DNA of 64,000 bases from Karalla daura (lineage: Eukaryota > Chordata > Actinopteri > Chaetodontiformes > Leiognathidae), in assembly GCA_029224185.1 (NCBI GenBank), contig CM055191.1:19729760-19793759 (forward strand), in the 5' to 3' direction. Below the pieces are notes generated by a model. The model searched no databases, had not been told where the DNA came from, and worked only from the letters and a program-made list of their open reading frames with translations. The translations under genes were made by a program, and so were the position numbers. Shown piece by piece: positions 12,176 to 25,146 of this stretch. Position 1 is the first letter of the stretch. Each line of letters opens with the position of its first letter.

Positions 12176-15100
12176 ATCTCATGTGTAACTGTGTGCAGAC
12201 AGTTTTCTGGTCTGTTAGGTGTCCACTTTCCAGGGGTTTGGAAAGCGGATGGGAACAAAGTGAGGAGGAGTGGCTGCTGTGGTGGAGTAGGCGCTGGTGC
12301 AGCAGGCAGCTATACTCTGCTGTACAATAAGCTGCAGTATAATAGTCATGTGGATTACCTCAATTGCAGGTGATAACAGACAGGCAGCGGAGCGCACAGG
12401 CTGATACAGGACACCCACTCCTGTGTGGGAAGCCGTATGAATTATTTCTTGTTTCCCCGCAGACTGTCTATGGGGGCTGGGGGCCAGTGATGGGTGGGAG
12501 GTATTGTGTGTGTGTGTGTGTGGGAGGTTGGGGGTGTCATTGCTATGACTCAGTCTTACAGGTAAGGTGGGGTGGAGTCCAAAACGCACTCAAGATTACT
12601 TCTGTGAATCTTGTGCGTCACTTTCTTCCTTTCTTTGAGTTCTTAAATCTTTATCAAAAAACCTTAACTATTTTGGTGGTTCTGTCTGATTTACAATTTT
12701 TTTATTGCCTATTTTACTTTTGTAGGTTTAGTCTGATGTAGAGCTTGGCCTTATTCTTCGTGTCACCATCTGTCAAATGCCTGCTGGGATGTGTCCTGGG
12801 TGTATGTGTGCGTGTCAGGCAGCGTGTCAGTCACAGATACCATATCAAGCAGGAGGCTGTAGCTGTGCTTAGCGAAACGCAGTCTGCAGGATTCTTTGTC
12901 AATGGTGGAATCATGGAGGAAGGTGATACCTGGCTTAAGCATGATTAAATTGACACCCCATAGAGTGTCTCAGATACGTTTTTGTGCCCTTGATACTGTG
13001 GCGGCAGCTTATTCAACGCTGTCTCACGTTCAGTCTCACCTGTCATGCTGACATCACTGCATTGCAATTACAGTGAGTGAGAGGCAGAATGCATTAGGCC
13101 AGTGCAGTGGGAAGAGGATCAAGGCAATGTTATCGCTTTGTCTCCCTGCCAATCTGCCTTTATCTTGCCTCTGATTTTAAGGAGAACCAATATCATCACA
13201 GTACTCATTTATATATTGGGTGTAAGAATATTGATGTCATAATTTTTTTGGTCTAGTTTTCGTCACCTGGAAATGAAAAGTGAGATTTACATGTACTAAA
13301 AGTACTTTAAGGGCTGTGCTTCTATTAGTGTCTGTGAATGTCTAAAAGCTAATGATAAAATAAGTTTGAATTAGTTTTAGAGGATAGCTGGATGCAGAAC
13401 TTGCTCACCTTGCCTCTAAAATGAGTCAATATGTCTTCCCATCTAGTAAGCAGAAGCCTACTGTGTGCATGGCAGCCTTCCAGAAAGTATTCATCTCCAG
13501 AATGATCTGTGGACCTCCAAAGGACTAAAAGAGCAACTTCCTGAACATCTGCTCCCAAGATCAGAGCTCCCTGAGACTATTTTGGTGTTTGCAGTTGCTC
13601 AGAGGTCCAGAGTTCATGCTCTATGGCATATTTATTATTTACATAATTCAGATGCGGACAGTATTTATTTTCTCTTTGTTCCAGCGAATGTCCGACATTT
13701 CTGACCAGGCACGGGGTTCCCCTTCAGTGTAACTGCTTGATGTCGGTGGACTTCTAATGTGACATTTTGTGCCATGCAACTAGTGATTTTCTACACTTCA
13801 TCAATTCAAATTTTACAATAAATTAGTGACTTTTTAGAATCAGGCCAACAGTTGTGTGTGTGTGTTTGAGAGAAGGAGAGAAGGAGAGAGAGGGAGAGAG
13901 GAAAGTAGAGGGTGAGGAGGAGTCACAAAGAGGAGCTTTGTTTATGGTCGTCTCTCTTGGCCACACGCAGGGCTTAGTAAGAGAGCATTTCCTGTACTGA
14001 TTCATTCTCCACTCCATCATTTGTGTAACTCACATCTCTATTAACAAAAAGAATCACATAGGTCCGTGGCTGCATGCATGCATTATTTTTCACTGACATT
14101 CTCATGTTACGAGTTTCACGTAACGTCCCTTTTATAGTCTCACCCATTGCTGCATGAATCAGCAGTACCATACAGCCGGATGTAAAAGGGGAAGGTCGCA
14201 TGCACCAGGCCCCAGGATGAAAACTCAAGCTGCAATCCACAGGTGCAGTCCCTCGGACTTTTGAAAGCTGGGTTATCAAGTCTCACTACATCTTGTTATT
14301 GTTCTCATGTTGAACCATGAGACAACCGCATGTCTAATCCGCAGACATTAACTAACACAAACTCACTCTCTCATTGAAGCCGATGAGGAGACTGTATTTC
14401 CAGTCTGGCAAGAGATGGCTCAACACTCGCCCTGACAGCATATTTTTCTCTTGGGCAGAATAACTGTTTAATTTGGAAGACATTGAATTGCGACAAATGT
14501 AATGAAAAATGGTTCCAAATGGACAATAAATGAAGGTTTGGAGGAAATTGGTAAATCCTCTAAGTACATAACTTGATTTTTGGATGGGATTTAAAAGATT
14601 AGAGACTGAAGATGCTGAGACTCAATAGATTTTAATGTGGAGTTAATTACATCAAAATGCCCAGACAACATCTCAGCAACTTTCTGACCTGGCTCCTTTT
14701 AGAAACATTTTGATGGAGTCCACAGCTGGAAATCTCCTAATTTCATTTAGATAGATAGTTTTTTTTGTGTGTGCTTGACGCAATATTGGTGAGTCTGTTA
14801 AAATCACGAGTTTGATGGACACTGCGGGCAGGATATCCCAGCCATGGAGCTCATTTTGAGGACGTGTAAATATGCTCATTTGCAGTGGGAGGGAGAGTAA
14901 TAAAACATGCGGCCCGCTCCTTCACCAGGGCCTAGTTATGCTTGGCTCTGCCTCTGTGTTTGGGCCCAGCAGGCAGTGTGTCACAGCAGCCTCTCTGTGT
15001 GTGGCCTCGCTGTTTTGTCATCATTTCTTATGTGTTTAGGAATTGTCAACAACAATCTGACCGCAGTGGGTCGTCTTGTGAGCTGGATGTGGAGAAAGCA

Positions 15101-18100
15101 CACACGCGGCCCGGGTGTCCCCTGCTCCGTGCGGCTGTAAACAAATGCGAGCACGCAAATAGGAAGATGCACACGTATGTAAACACACACACGTACGCAC
15201 TTGCTCTCTGGGTTTCCTGTTCCTCCACTGATTTATGAAGGCCATAAAAATATAATTGCTTTGGTTACATATGGAGGATCAGAAGGGCCACATGCAGAGA
15301 CTTGTAGTCGTCCCAGAGTCAGCTGCCGCCCTCTGTGTTGCAGTTCTCCTTACGCAGTCGAGGGCTACACCTGAGCCATTTTCCATATGATGCCAACATC
15401 GGCAAGAAAGGGGGGCAGGGGAGAGCACTAGGACATGGGCGGCTGTCTTGCTAATGGGACACTTAGACGTCTGGGCTTATGTCATTCAGTCCCAGCGCGC
15501 TGCATCCAATCGCCCCCCTATCGCTGGGATCCAGCTCCGCGGCGATCGATCTGCGGCTTGCCTCCTCCACCCCGGCGGTCATGGCTCAGGCAACCGGAGC
15601 CGTCAGGGTCCTGAGGCATCCCTCTCACCGTCTACCTCCCCCAGCTCCCAACGCACACACACAAACGCAGTCACACACACAAGTACTGTCCCACTGCCCC
15701 TGGAACTCCTGGCCTGACCTTGATCTGCCTCTGGAGAACCTGGTAGGAGCACTTTGTCATCCAGAGTACACAGACAGAAACGTAACTGCTTCATATGAAA
15801 GAAGAGAAAAAAGTTGAACAAACTCATGATGGCCGGTATTGTTAGTCCTATACAGTGTGCCGCCTGATGTCAGGTGTAACTTATAACATGTAATGCAATA
15901 ATGCAGCAATGACATTAATTAATTTATTTTACGTAACTGTTTCTGATATTTGTATAATTTGTTGTCTCTGTTTGTTTTGTTGTGTATTTGTGTTTATTTC
16001 GATGTGTATTTTAAGTAATCAAATTGACCCCCAGTGATCCCTGATCTTTGACCTCCATCTGGGGAACTTGTCAAGTGTACAAAAACAAAACAGCTAGAAC
16101 TCTGAGGCTTTAACCTATATAGCCTTTACCGTTAGTTCTGAAATGTTTCTTTGAAGCAGGTGGGCATGTTGATGATAAAATGGATCTTAATCATTTGTCA
16201 TTTCCTCTAGCACAGAATAACACTGACATATATGGTTTGAATTAAATGTGTTGACAACTCTTTGGTTTTTCACACATGCTGAATTGTGATACGTTTGTTG
16301 ACAACATCCTTTCCTCTGGGCCTATCATCAGGCCACAGATATGAGCTGCATAATATCATATATTGTTGTGCTAACCTGCATGCCCCAGTTGCACTTTGTG
16401 TTTAGCGTAGATTAGAAGGTGATGGCGCAGTAGCAGGCTAAACAGAGTGAATTTGAGACATATTATTCCAGTTCAACATCGACATGTTAGCACTGTCATA
16501 ATAAGCATTGTTGCTATGCTTGGATTATCATGCTCTTCAAATCGCAGCTGTATCTTCAGAATGTTGTGAGAACAGCTGGCCTTTGCTGATTATGGGAAAT
16601 GAGGCTTTCTTTTCTACACTGGAGAAAGTGAAAGCATAAGATTTGGAGAATCCCCTGCTGTATGTCACATTATGTTAGTTTCAGGCTAAAGAAATAATAA
16701 GAGAAAATATTCATGTTTAGTTCATTGAGTCCAGACATGTCATTTTGTGCTCGTCTTTTATGTTGACTCTTTCAATATTTAACAAAGATCACAATCTCCA
16801 TAATTTTAACACAAAATCCTCCCTATCCAGCCAGGAGCAGATAGGGAAAAAAAAATTGCCCAGAGCGGATGTTTGCATATTTTGTCTACTAGCGGTGAAG
16901 TGTTACAGATACAAAACTCAAACACTTCCTCATTAACCTGTTTGGATATCATTGAATCCTAAAAATCATATGCAGGCTACAGGTTGAATTACACTTTTTG
17001 GATGGAGAAACAGAGCATGGCTGTATTTGGAAACATTGTATGAGATTAAAGGACCTGTCTATGGCTTCCTGTATTGCTTTGATCATACAGGTCGTCTGTC
17101 ATGACTCATACCTTCTCGTGTTGCGTGGCTCTCTTAGCCCTGTGAACAACGTTTCGCAGGGGGTGGGGGTGAGGGGTTTGGGGATCGTGTCCTATAAGCT
17201 TATGAGTGGCCCTCCACCTCTTCCCATCAGTGTCATCTAATATTGATGCTGTGTCTTCCTAGCTAAGCTCCGGCAGCAAGGGGCTGATTTTAGATCAGGG
17301 GGCTGATAGGGATGATAATCTGCATATGCTCTCTCATGAAAATGGACAAGGGCCCTCTTAAAGTAACCCCGTTTGTCTGGCCGCATAAACCGTCTGCATA
17401 AACAGACCAGAAGCAGACATCTTCCGTGCAACTGGAAAAGTGAGGTGATTCCTCAGTACAAACCTGACTCATGGGTTATTCGTCAGCACAGGAATTATGT
17501 TGAGGAAACAAGACCAGAAATCCAACTCTCTGGAATACAAAACTAAAGCATCCAAGTAGGCGTATTGCATTATTTATCAGTGGAAAAAAAATTAAATCGG
17601 CCTCTATAAATATTTGCATGAAATTGAAACCTTTTATGTCTCTGCTTCGCATTTCCCTTTTTTTTTTCTCATTCTCACACACAAACACAGGCAACATTCA
17701 CAAAACACACTTAGAAATACAGGATGTGAATACCCTGATGTTTCTGCAAAACAAAGTTTGTTTTTGTCTACATGCAATACCAAAAAGTCTATATTCAAAA
17801 GAAACGCTTGCAATCACACTATTGCAATGACGCCTTTGTTTATGAAAGCCGAAACACGCACAGAAAGCATGCTGAGTGGCTGGAGGGGACTTGTTTGCAG
17901 TTTGCTTGTATTCTAATATCTCCTTTATGCAAAGCTTTACTGAAACTCTGTGTGTGGTCCACTTGGGTCCAGTCTGCTGAGCGGATGGCCGAGGTGGTCG
18001 CGCTGTTGTCTTTTTGACTTCATTTTTCAACATTGGCCGGTGTTGCTTATAATAAAACCAGATTATGAAAACATTTCGAAGTCTTGACGTGCACTGACAA

Positions 18101-20596
18101 ATTCAAATATCAACAAGGAGATATGACAAAAAGGGCACATGGAGCACTCTGCCAATGCTTGTGTAAACACTGTTTTGTAAATGAATTGAAGGTTATTGTG
18201 ACATTGTTTGTCTATATTTCATCATTCTATTTTCAGGTTTGTTCTATAAACATCTGGAATTCCAGAGCTTGCACCAAGGTGGGGGTGTCCAGGTTGGCCT
18301 TATCTCATGTTCCTGTGTTCCTGAGTACATCACGACTCATGGTATTGCAGTATTTTACAGGTTAGTTTGATGACCTGATTAAAACGGTCAGCTGTTCATT
18401 AGATAAATACCTGATTTGTTTTAAGGTATGATTTTAGACATAAATTGACTAAAATAGAAAAAAACATTGTAACTTGGTTTGGGATTTTTATCTAGTCTTC
18501 AACCACCTGTTAGAGGCTCAGGAATCATGAATCAGGAGTTGTACGCACTGGCCCCACTTCTTCAGTGCCCCTCTGATGATGCAGCCCCCCCCCCCCCGAC
18601 CTTGTACCCTGACCACCACTCAGGAGAAATATCACACTGTTGTGGGTGCTAATCACGCTGAGCGGTTTAGTCTTTCATAAACAAAGCGTAAAAATTAGGC
18701 CGCACTAACAATCTGGTAATTCAGTAGCGGTTGGCAGACGTTGCTGCTATTCCATTTCAGGCGGGATTATGAATCTGTGTGCAAAGCCGTTGCCCTCTTA
18801 ATGATGGCCCTGTGATATTACAGCTGCTCACAATTAGCCAGGACTCACCCCCGGCCGCCAGAGCTCCCCTACGTAAATAAACGTTGGGAAGGGGGAGGCT
18901 GGGCACAGTAAGCGCTGAAACAACATGGCTGATTTGGACATCTGGTCTGGTAACAGAAACGTCCCCTCCACACTTTGACGTAATGAATAGGGATCAGAGT
19001 CCTGCTTCAAAAGCGACTTGTATGGATGGTGGAAGAGCGCCGGGCGTCATACATCACTGTTTATTCTCATGTTGAGCATGTGGATGGACCTGTTCCAGGT
19101 TAGGTAGAGGTTAAAGACGAGGGGGGTCAATTTTGCCCAGACAAAATAATGGAGTTGGTGATAAAGAGGTCAATTAAAAAAAAGCTAGGAAAAGACCTGG
19201 AGACAAAGGCTTAGATATTTTAATTTACTTTCCCCAATATTATTTCCATAACAAATATCTAATCTTGTGACATGCCATATATGGTTTAACAATGATTATA
19301 TACAGCAATGTCAAGAATAAAATGTGGGTAAATAATGTGCTTGTTAAACCCTTCATGCCCAGTTTGAAATACAATGAATACGTTAATACTAGTTAACACT
19401 AGTGACATCAGTGCTTTTTTCAGTGGACATGTCAAAGTTGTGGCACCTCCTGTTTCCCCCACCTCTTGTCACAAGTCTTCAGGTGTAAAATCAGTGGACT
19501 AGCATGGTACAGTGCATGTGCAATGGTCACAAAAAGAGCAAAGTCTCCAGCCTCATCAGACAAAAAGCTCTGAACTTTTCGGCCTCTCAACTGTTCAGCA
19601 TGGAAGTGGATAGATAATCTAATGGACCACTGGTGTTCATTAGGCCTGATGAGTGCCCTACTGCATCATAATGGCTGCATAATGGCAGAGGAGTACAAGT
19701 CCATTCTACAGGACCAAGAGCACCCTAGGGCACAACCGCCGTTCTATCATGATGTTTCCATTCTCACTGATGATTACGCTCTTATGCGATGCGGCTTGCT
19801 CTGCGAAAACAGTCAAATGTGGTTCTTCAACATAGATTTGCAAACACTGAATTTGAATATTTAGGTGAAACAGAACTTTTACATAATTACATATAGGGGC
19901 CTGCAGTTATGTATAAAAGCTTGCATTAAGTGAGAAATGTACCTGACATCTTTCCTCACTGTGTTTCTCAAATTCCACTGGCCATGCCTGTGTAGCCAGA
20001 GCAGTTAGCCAAAGCCTCTCTTCCTCAGTCCACTGATCAGTAATCAATCTGCTTTGATACATAGTTTCGTAACCTTGACTTTCAAGATAAAGTTGCCCCT
20101 ATCTATTGGAAAGGTCAGAGGCAGCTGTTAATTAACCACGAGGGAAATGAACTAATGGGGTTTTTCGAGTGGCATTTAACGAGACACCTAATCCCATGGA
20201 AAGAACAGTCACAGTATCACATTTTTTATTCGGTGTACAGTTCCATGTGCAGGGACGGCAACCATATAGTGGTTCTGCCCTCGATGTTAACAATTAAAGT
20301 TTTTCCTGAAGTGGTATTTTATCTGACATTTTCTTGTTTATGAAATGATATCTACTGTATGAGCTGGGTCTAGATGGCGGTGTCGGGAGTTTAGACAAAC
20401 TGTACTTTCATATTAAAATTCATGGTAAACTCAGCTTCTATCACTCATTCTAATAAGCAGCATTCAAAAGTTAAAGTCAGAAGACTTAAGACTTTAAAAA
20501 AAGCCCAGTTTCATCATGGAGTGATAAACATGTTCATATACCATAAACATATTGATGCTTATGGGAATTTGGAGTCCTCAAGGCAGTAAAAAAAGC
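12176..20596. other. intergenic; small microsatellites, candidate noncoding element near 18.7 kb
   Basis: No supported exon. Small tracts: GT at 12505-12522, GT at 13852-13866 followed by a GA-rich purine run at 13868-13921, and a 13-base C run at 18585-18597. The block at about 18,640-18,880 is repeat-free, contains AAAATTAGG and CTCTTAATGATGG cores, and looks element-like. GC-rich stretches near 15,420-15,740 give open frames on both strands but no family features. Confidence 0.35.
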
Positions 20597-20597
20597 T

Positions 20598-20642
<45 letters not shown>

Positions 20643-20649
20643 CACACAT
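20597..20649 (+). repeat. (CT)n(CA)n microsatellite
   Basis: Six CT units run into about 22 CA units with one CG interruption. Confidence 0.95.
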
Positions 20650-23600
20650 ACCACAGCGAACAAATCCACGTCATGTTATCTGTGACTTCGGCATAATATC
20701 AGCAAATGTTAATGTCCCTTAAACTGACTCTCACTCCCCATTGACTTCAAACGGAGACTGTCGCTTTGTGTGCTTTTGATCACACATCTGCCTGAGTGGC
20801 CGTGACTGTTGCTGCTGTGCTTTGCACATGTGATTGTATATGCGAGCGTTTACCCCCAGGATGGAGTTTACACACTGTGTGCGCAGGCTTTGGGAGCTAA
20901 CGTGGCATGCAGGGTACATGTCCCCAGCGGAGCGTGCAGGATGCACAGGATGGTGGCAATTTTACCACAGCAGACCCGCTCAGAACAAGCAGTGTGAGCT
21001 GCATCACGCTACTCCAAGCATCACCTGCGATTTCCATGCCTCTGACCTCTCGCGGCTTCAAAATGAGGCTTCCACTTAGTGGTTTTACACTGCGACCACA
21101 GGGAGCATGCTTTGTCCCTAATGTGTCTTTACTTTCCCCCTTCCCTTGCCTTTATCTTGGTCTCTTCTACCCCCCTCCTTGCCCTCGTACCCCCCACCCA
21201 CAGCTGTACATGCCTGACGCCTTGTATCGCCATCTGCTCCACATTGGGGACTGCCACTGTCATCTGCTGATAATTACTGTCACCTGCACATTGCGCAGTG
21301 CGATAAACACTTGGCGTTACCAGTGGCGAGCAACGGCATCACAATGCTTGTTTAGGCCGCCTCAGAGCTGGTAGAAGAGACAGAGACAGAGAGAGAAAGA
21401 GAGCTGGAAGCAAAGAGAGGAGAGAGCAACACACAGGCGATTAATTGCGCTATGATGCGTCTTTTCATAAGTCCCCGTTGACACTAGGTGAAAAAAATAT
21501 ATGTGCTCCAGGGTTCAGACCAGCCATATCTAACAGGATTTATTGCCACACTAAGTTTGCCACTTCCCCTGTTTGTCATTACTGCCATGATTTTCAGGTC
21601 AAGGCACAGAGGGTTTCCCTCTCACATGTTTATACATCTAAATCACTGACCTTTGCATGCACAGGAAATCCATCTGTGCTGATATACAGTATCTCAGTGA
21701 TAAATACTTCCCCTCAAATATTTATAATAAGATCAGGAAACCACAAGAACATAATAGTTTAATTTAGCCCCATCAAACGCAAGTGGCTTGTTAGACAACA
21801 TCCAATTTTTGAAGTTCATGATACTCCTTTCACACGCTGTGGTGGGTAAAGCAAAAAGAAAAGGGAGAGAAAAAAAAGAGGAGAAACCTCAGGAGTCAAG
21901 GGGTGCAATCATAATGATTTAATGATGGGCTTATTCTCTCTGCAGTACAGTGTAAATCCTACCAGCCAGAGAATATAGCTCTGTCCCCTCCAGTGGTTTA
22001 TCCTCCGGTGCGTCAGTCTCTAAATTTGCCAGTGACACTGACAATTATTTGACCCTTGTGAGGAAGTTGAACACTCAACCACTAAAAACACAGAGGTTCA
22101 GATGTTTGGAAGCAAAGCAATTATGTTTTCATGTCTTAAATATATGTGCAAACTTCCTTCAGAGGCCAAAGACTTAAAAGAGGTTCTGTTGGTTAAGATT
22201 CTCATTTGAACAATTTGTCTGGCATGCATTACAAACCACTGCGCTCTATACATTATGTTTATTATGTCTTTTCTTTTACAGTCAATTTAAACCAGTATTT
22301 CAACACCATTTAGCTGTAACATGCATGTTAATATAGTCATATAGCAATATACATTTTTTATGGCACTGTCTACAACTGTCAAATATATTGTTTAAAATTT
22401 TATTGTCAGAAATCATTAAAACATGCACTGAAAAAAATATTTTCTACTTTTTCAACACTTTTTCCCATGTGCATTTTGTGAACCCATCACACTATGAAGA
22501 CCTGAAGCAAATTTGCCTGAGTCACACGGTGTGACTTGCATCAGCGGCCCCTGTTTCATTGGTCCAGGTAGAGACCCCGGACTGTAAACAGAGATAACCT
22601 CTGACCGTAGCGCTCAGTTCTTCGTGGTATCAATCACGATATATTTCCTCCGATATTTCCGAGATATTTCCTCTAAAAGTTTGGAGAGGTGTTCAGATAA
22701 GAGATATGGCTGTGCAATGGACAATAACTTCTTTCCCAGCTGTTGTTTTGCATTGACTTATTACAGTTGGCCGAGGTACACGCAGCGCAAGTATCATATA
22801 TCTGCATATACCAATACAGTACACCCATGTTATCATTTGAGTTGAGCATGAATGTATTTTTGAAAGGATGTTTTACATTTTTTCTCCCTACCTCAGTTGC
22901 ATGGTTTAGATATTTTACCACATTTGAAGCACCTCCTGGCTGCCATGGGGTGATGATGTCTTAGATGACGTGCGAATATCCTCTGAAAGGGGCAATGGGT
23001 GCAGCTCCACCCAAGTCCTCTGACCGAATTATATTAATGTATTTTCCTGGACAGTTGAAGTGTGGGAGAAAATGTCCCTGATTGGAGTTCCCTAAACTGT
23101 CCCCGGTGTCCTGAGAGCAGCTGATAATTGTGAGCGGGATAAATGTGTATATCAAATAGTTTACAAAATGAAGCCAGCTGTGTTTCCCCTGCACACTGTG
23201 GCTTCCTGACACGCACCATTAAACCTTATTAGCTACTTCCTTTAACTGAGATCCTCCTCACCCCATCTTCCACCCCTCATATTAACGTTTTTCTGTTCCT
23301 CCAACTGGAAATTATTTGCTTTATTGTAGAGTGTCAACCTCTTGCTGTAGTTTTCTGACGCGACATAATTGGCACTTTAGAATATAATCATGGATGAGGG
23401 TTGTGTGATTGTGGTCTTTTACACACAAATTTCAGCAGATTGTTGATCACTTTGTTCTGCCTCTGCCCCCTCGGTCTCGCTGCGTGTGCGACTTGTCTCC
23501 GATCCCTCTGTCAGTCTGGGTACCTTCTCCCAAAGGTCCTCTCTCCGCCGCGCCGCTCACAAGCCATTAGCTTTGAAATGACTCATAAAGAATCAATTGA

Positions 23601-25110
23601 AAATGATCACAATAGGACATGAATATCAGAGAGGCGCTGTGTGGCTCATGAACAGATGTTGGCATAAACACACTGCATGTCAGACACATTATTGCTTTAT
23701 ACACACATTACCAGCGCAGCCAAATGGGAGAGATAATCACAGTGACATTTAGATATGACAATAATTTCTCTGAAGGCAAGAGAGTACGAGAAGAGACCTG
23801 AAATGACTCCAGACATACTAACAGGTTAGTTTTTGAGTGCAGCTAGTGTAAGGACTGGGTAGCAGACAACTCAGCCAATCATAAATCAGGATGAGGAAGG
23901 GGCCATGTGCAACTCAGGTCTAAAACGGCAAGCTATGGAAGTGATGAATTTCTGGCTTTTGAGAATGTTGATGTAACCCAAAGATGTTGAGGCTCTAGCT
24001 ATTTTGTACCTGGGTGGTCCCAGTTGGAACGGAGTGGGTGCAGGGTCAGTGTAGGCCTCTAACAATTAATAGCTTCCTATGTGGAGAGATATAATAACAG
24101 CAAAAACACTGTGGTCACGATATATTATGAAATTAGAGCAGTTAACTCCTGCAGCACAGGACAGATTGTTTTAATGTGTAGTTGATTATGGTAATAGAAA
24201 GTAACAGTACACTAACACTGATAGTAATATTGTTACCTGTCACGTAGTTCAGGTTTAGTAAGGCATAGACACAAAAACATTAAATCCAGCATTTTCTATT
24301 GTCAGTCATTAAGTGTTGTGATCCTGTCATATTTGCATGGTCTGTTGGTGGTCAAAGAGAGTCTCTCTATACTGACACTGACCATAAAACCTGTGAAGTT
24401 AAGCTGTAAGCTTGGTCCTTTCATACAGTAGGGGCCCATACAAAAAACTCAGAGACATGATTTTGAAGTATACCACGTTAGCGTTGCTTGATCCCATGAT
24501 AAATTCAAGAGATATATTACAACCAAAAGATAGGTAAATGAATTCACCTAATCTGATCTGTATGTCATATTACATGAGGAGAAGCCTCTGTTTATTTTGA
24601 TTTAATTGTATCATGATGAAGTGAAGGTAAACTAAACACGGTGCACATTTCCAGTGAGCATATTTAATATAACCATGCAATAAGCTAACATCTACTCATT
24701 GAACAAACATCTGCCTTTTGTCCTCATGTTCTGTATCATTCCACAAACTATAGACAGCTAAATTAATGTGCAATTTGACAATGTTGAGAGGCATTTCTTC
24801 CCTTTTTCTCTTAGAGGAGCCCCACACGTCCTTGAAGCTTTGCAAAGTGTGATTTGTAAATGAGATAGGCGAGTATTACAGACCCTTGGTATTTCTCTGG
24901 CGCCCTGCGATCAATTAAAACACGACAATAATAAATGTATACATTTAGAGGGATTTCACTGCGGTGACAAATGATTTTACCCTTGAGCTATTGACATTGT
25001 CTGGGAATAAGCTGTGTCTGTCCCTGTTGTGTATTCTGTCTGAGGGTCCTTCCTCTGCTCGGGGAGTCTGAGGACATGGCAGACACATATTCATCATTAA
25101 CATGTGAGGG

Positions 25111-25112
<2 letters not shown>
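20650..25112. other. intergenic, unique sequence with a GA-rich patch
   Basis: No supported exon; the 155-codon frame at 20907-21374 has no domain or family pattern and overlaps rival frames. A GA-rich patch lies at about 21374-21428. About 23,540-23,640 (GCCATTAGCTTTGAAATGAC and nearby) and 24,890-25,010 are repeat-free and may be noncoding elements. Confidence 0.35.

Positions 25113-25142
<30 letters not shown>
25113..25142 (+). repeat. (CA)n microsatellite
   Basis: About 15 uninterrupted CA units. Confidence 0.95.

Positions 25143-25146
<4 letters not shown>

Noticed and set aside
17975..18016. tRNA-Leu/Ser-like A box (GGATGGCCGAGGTGGTC)
   Set aside because: No B box, no anticodon arm or acceptor pairing follows.
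20907..21374. 155-codon plus-strand frame
   Set aside because: Low in domain-like pattern, overlaps other long frames in the same GC-richer patch, and has no plausible family.
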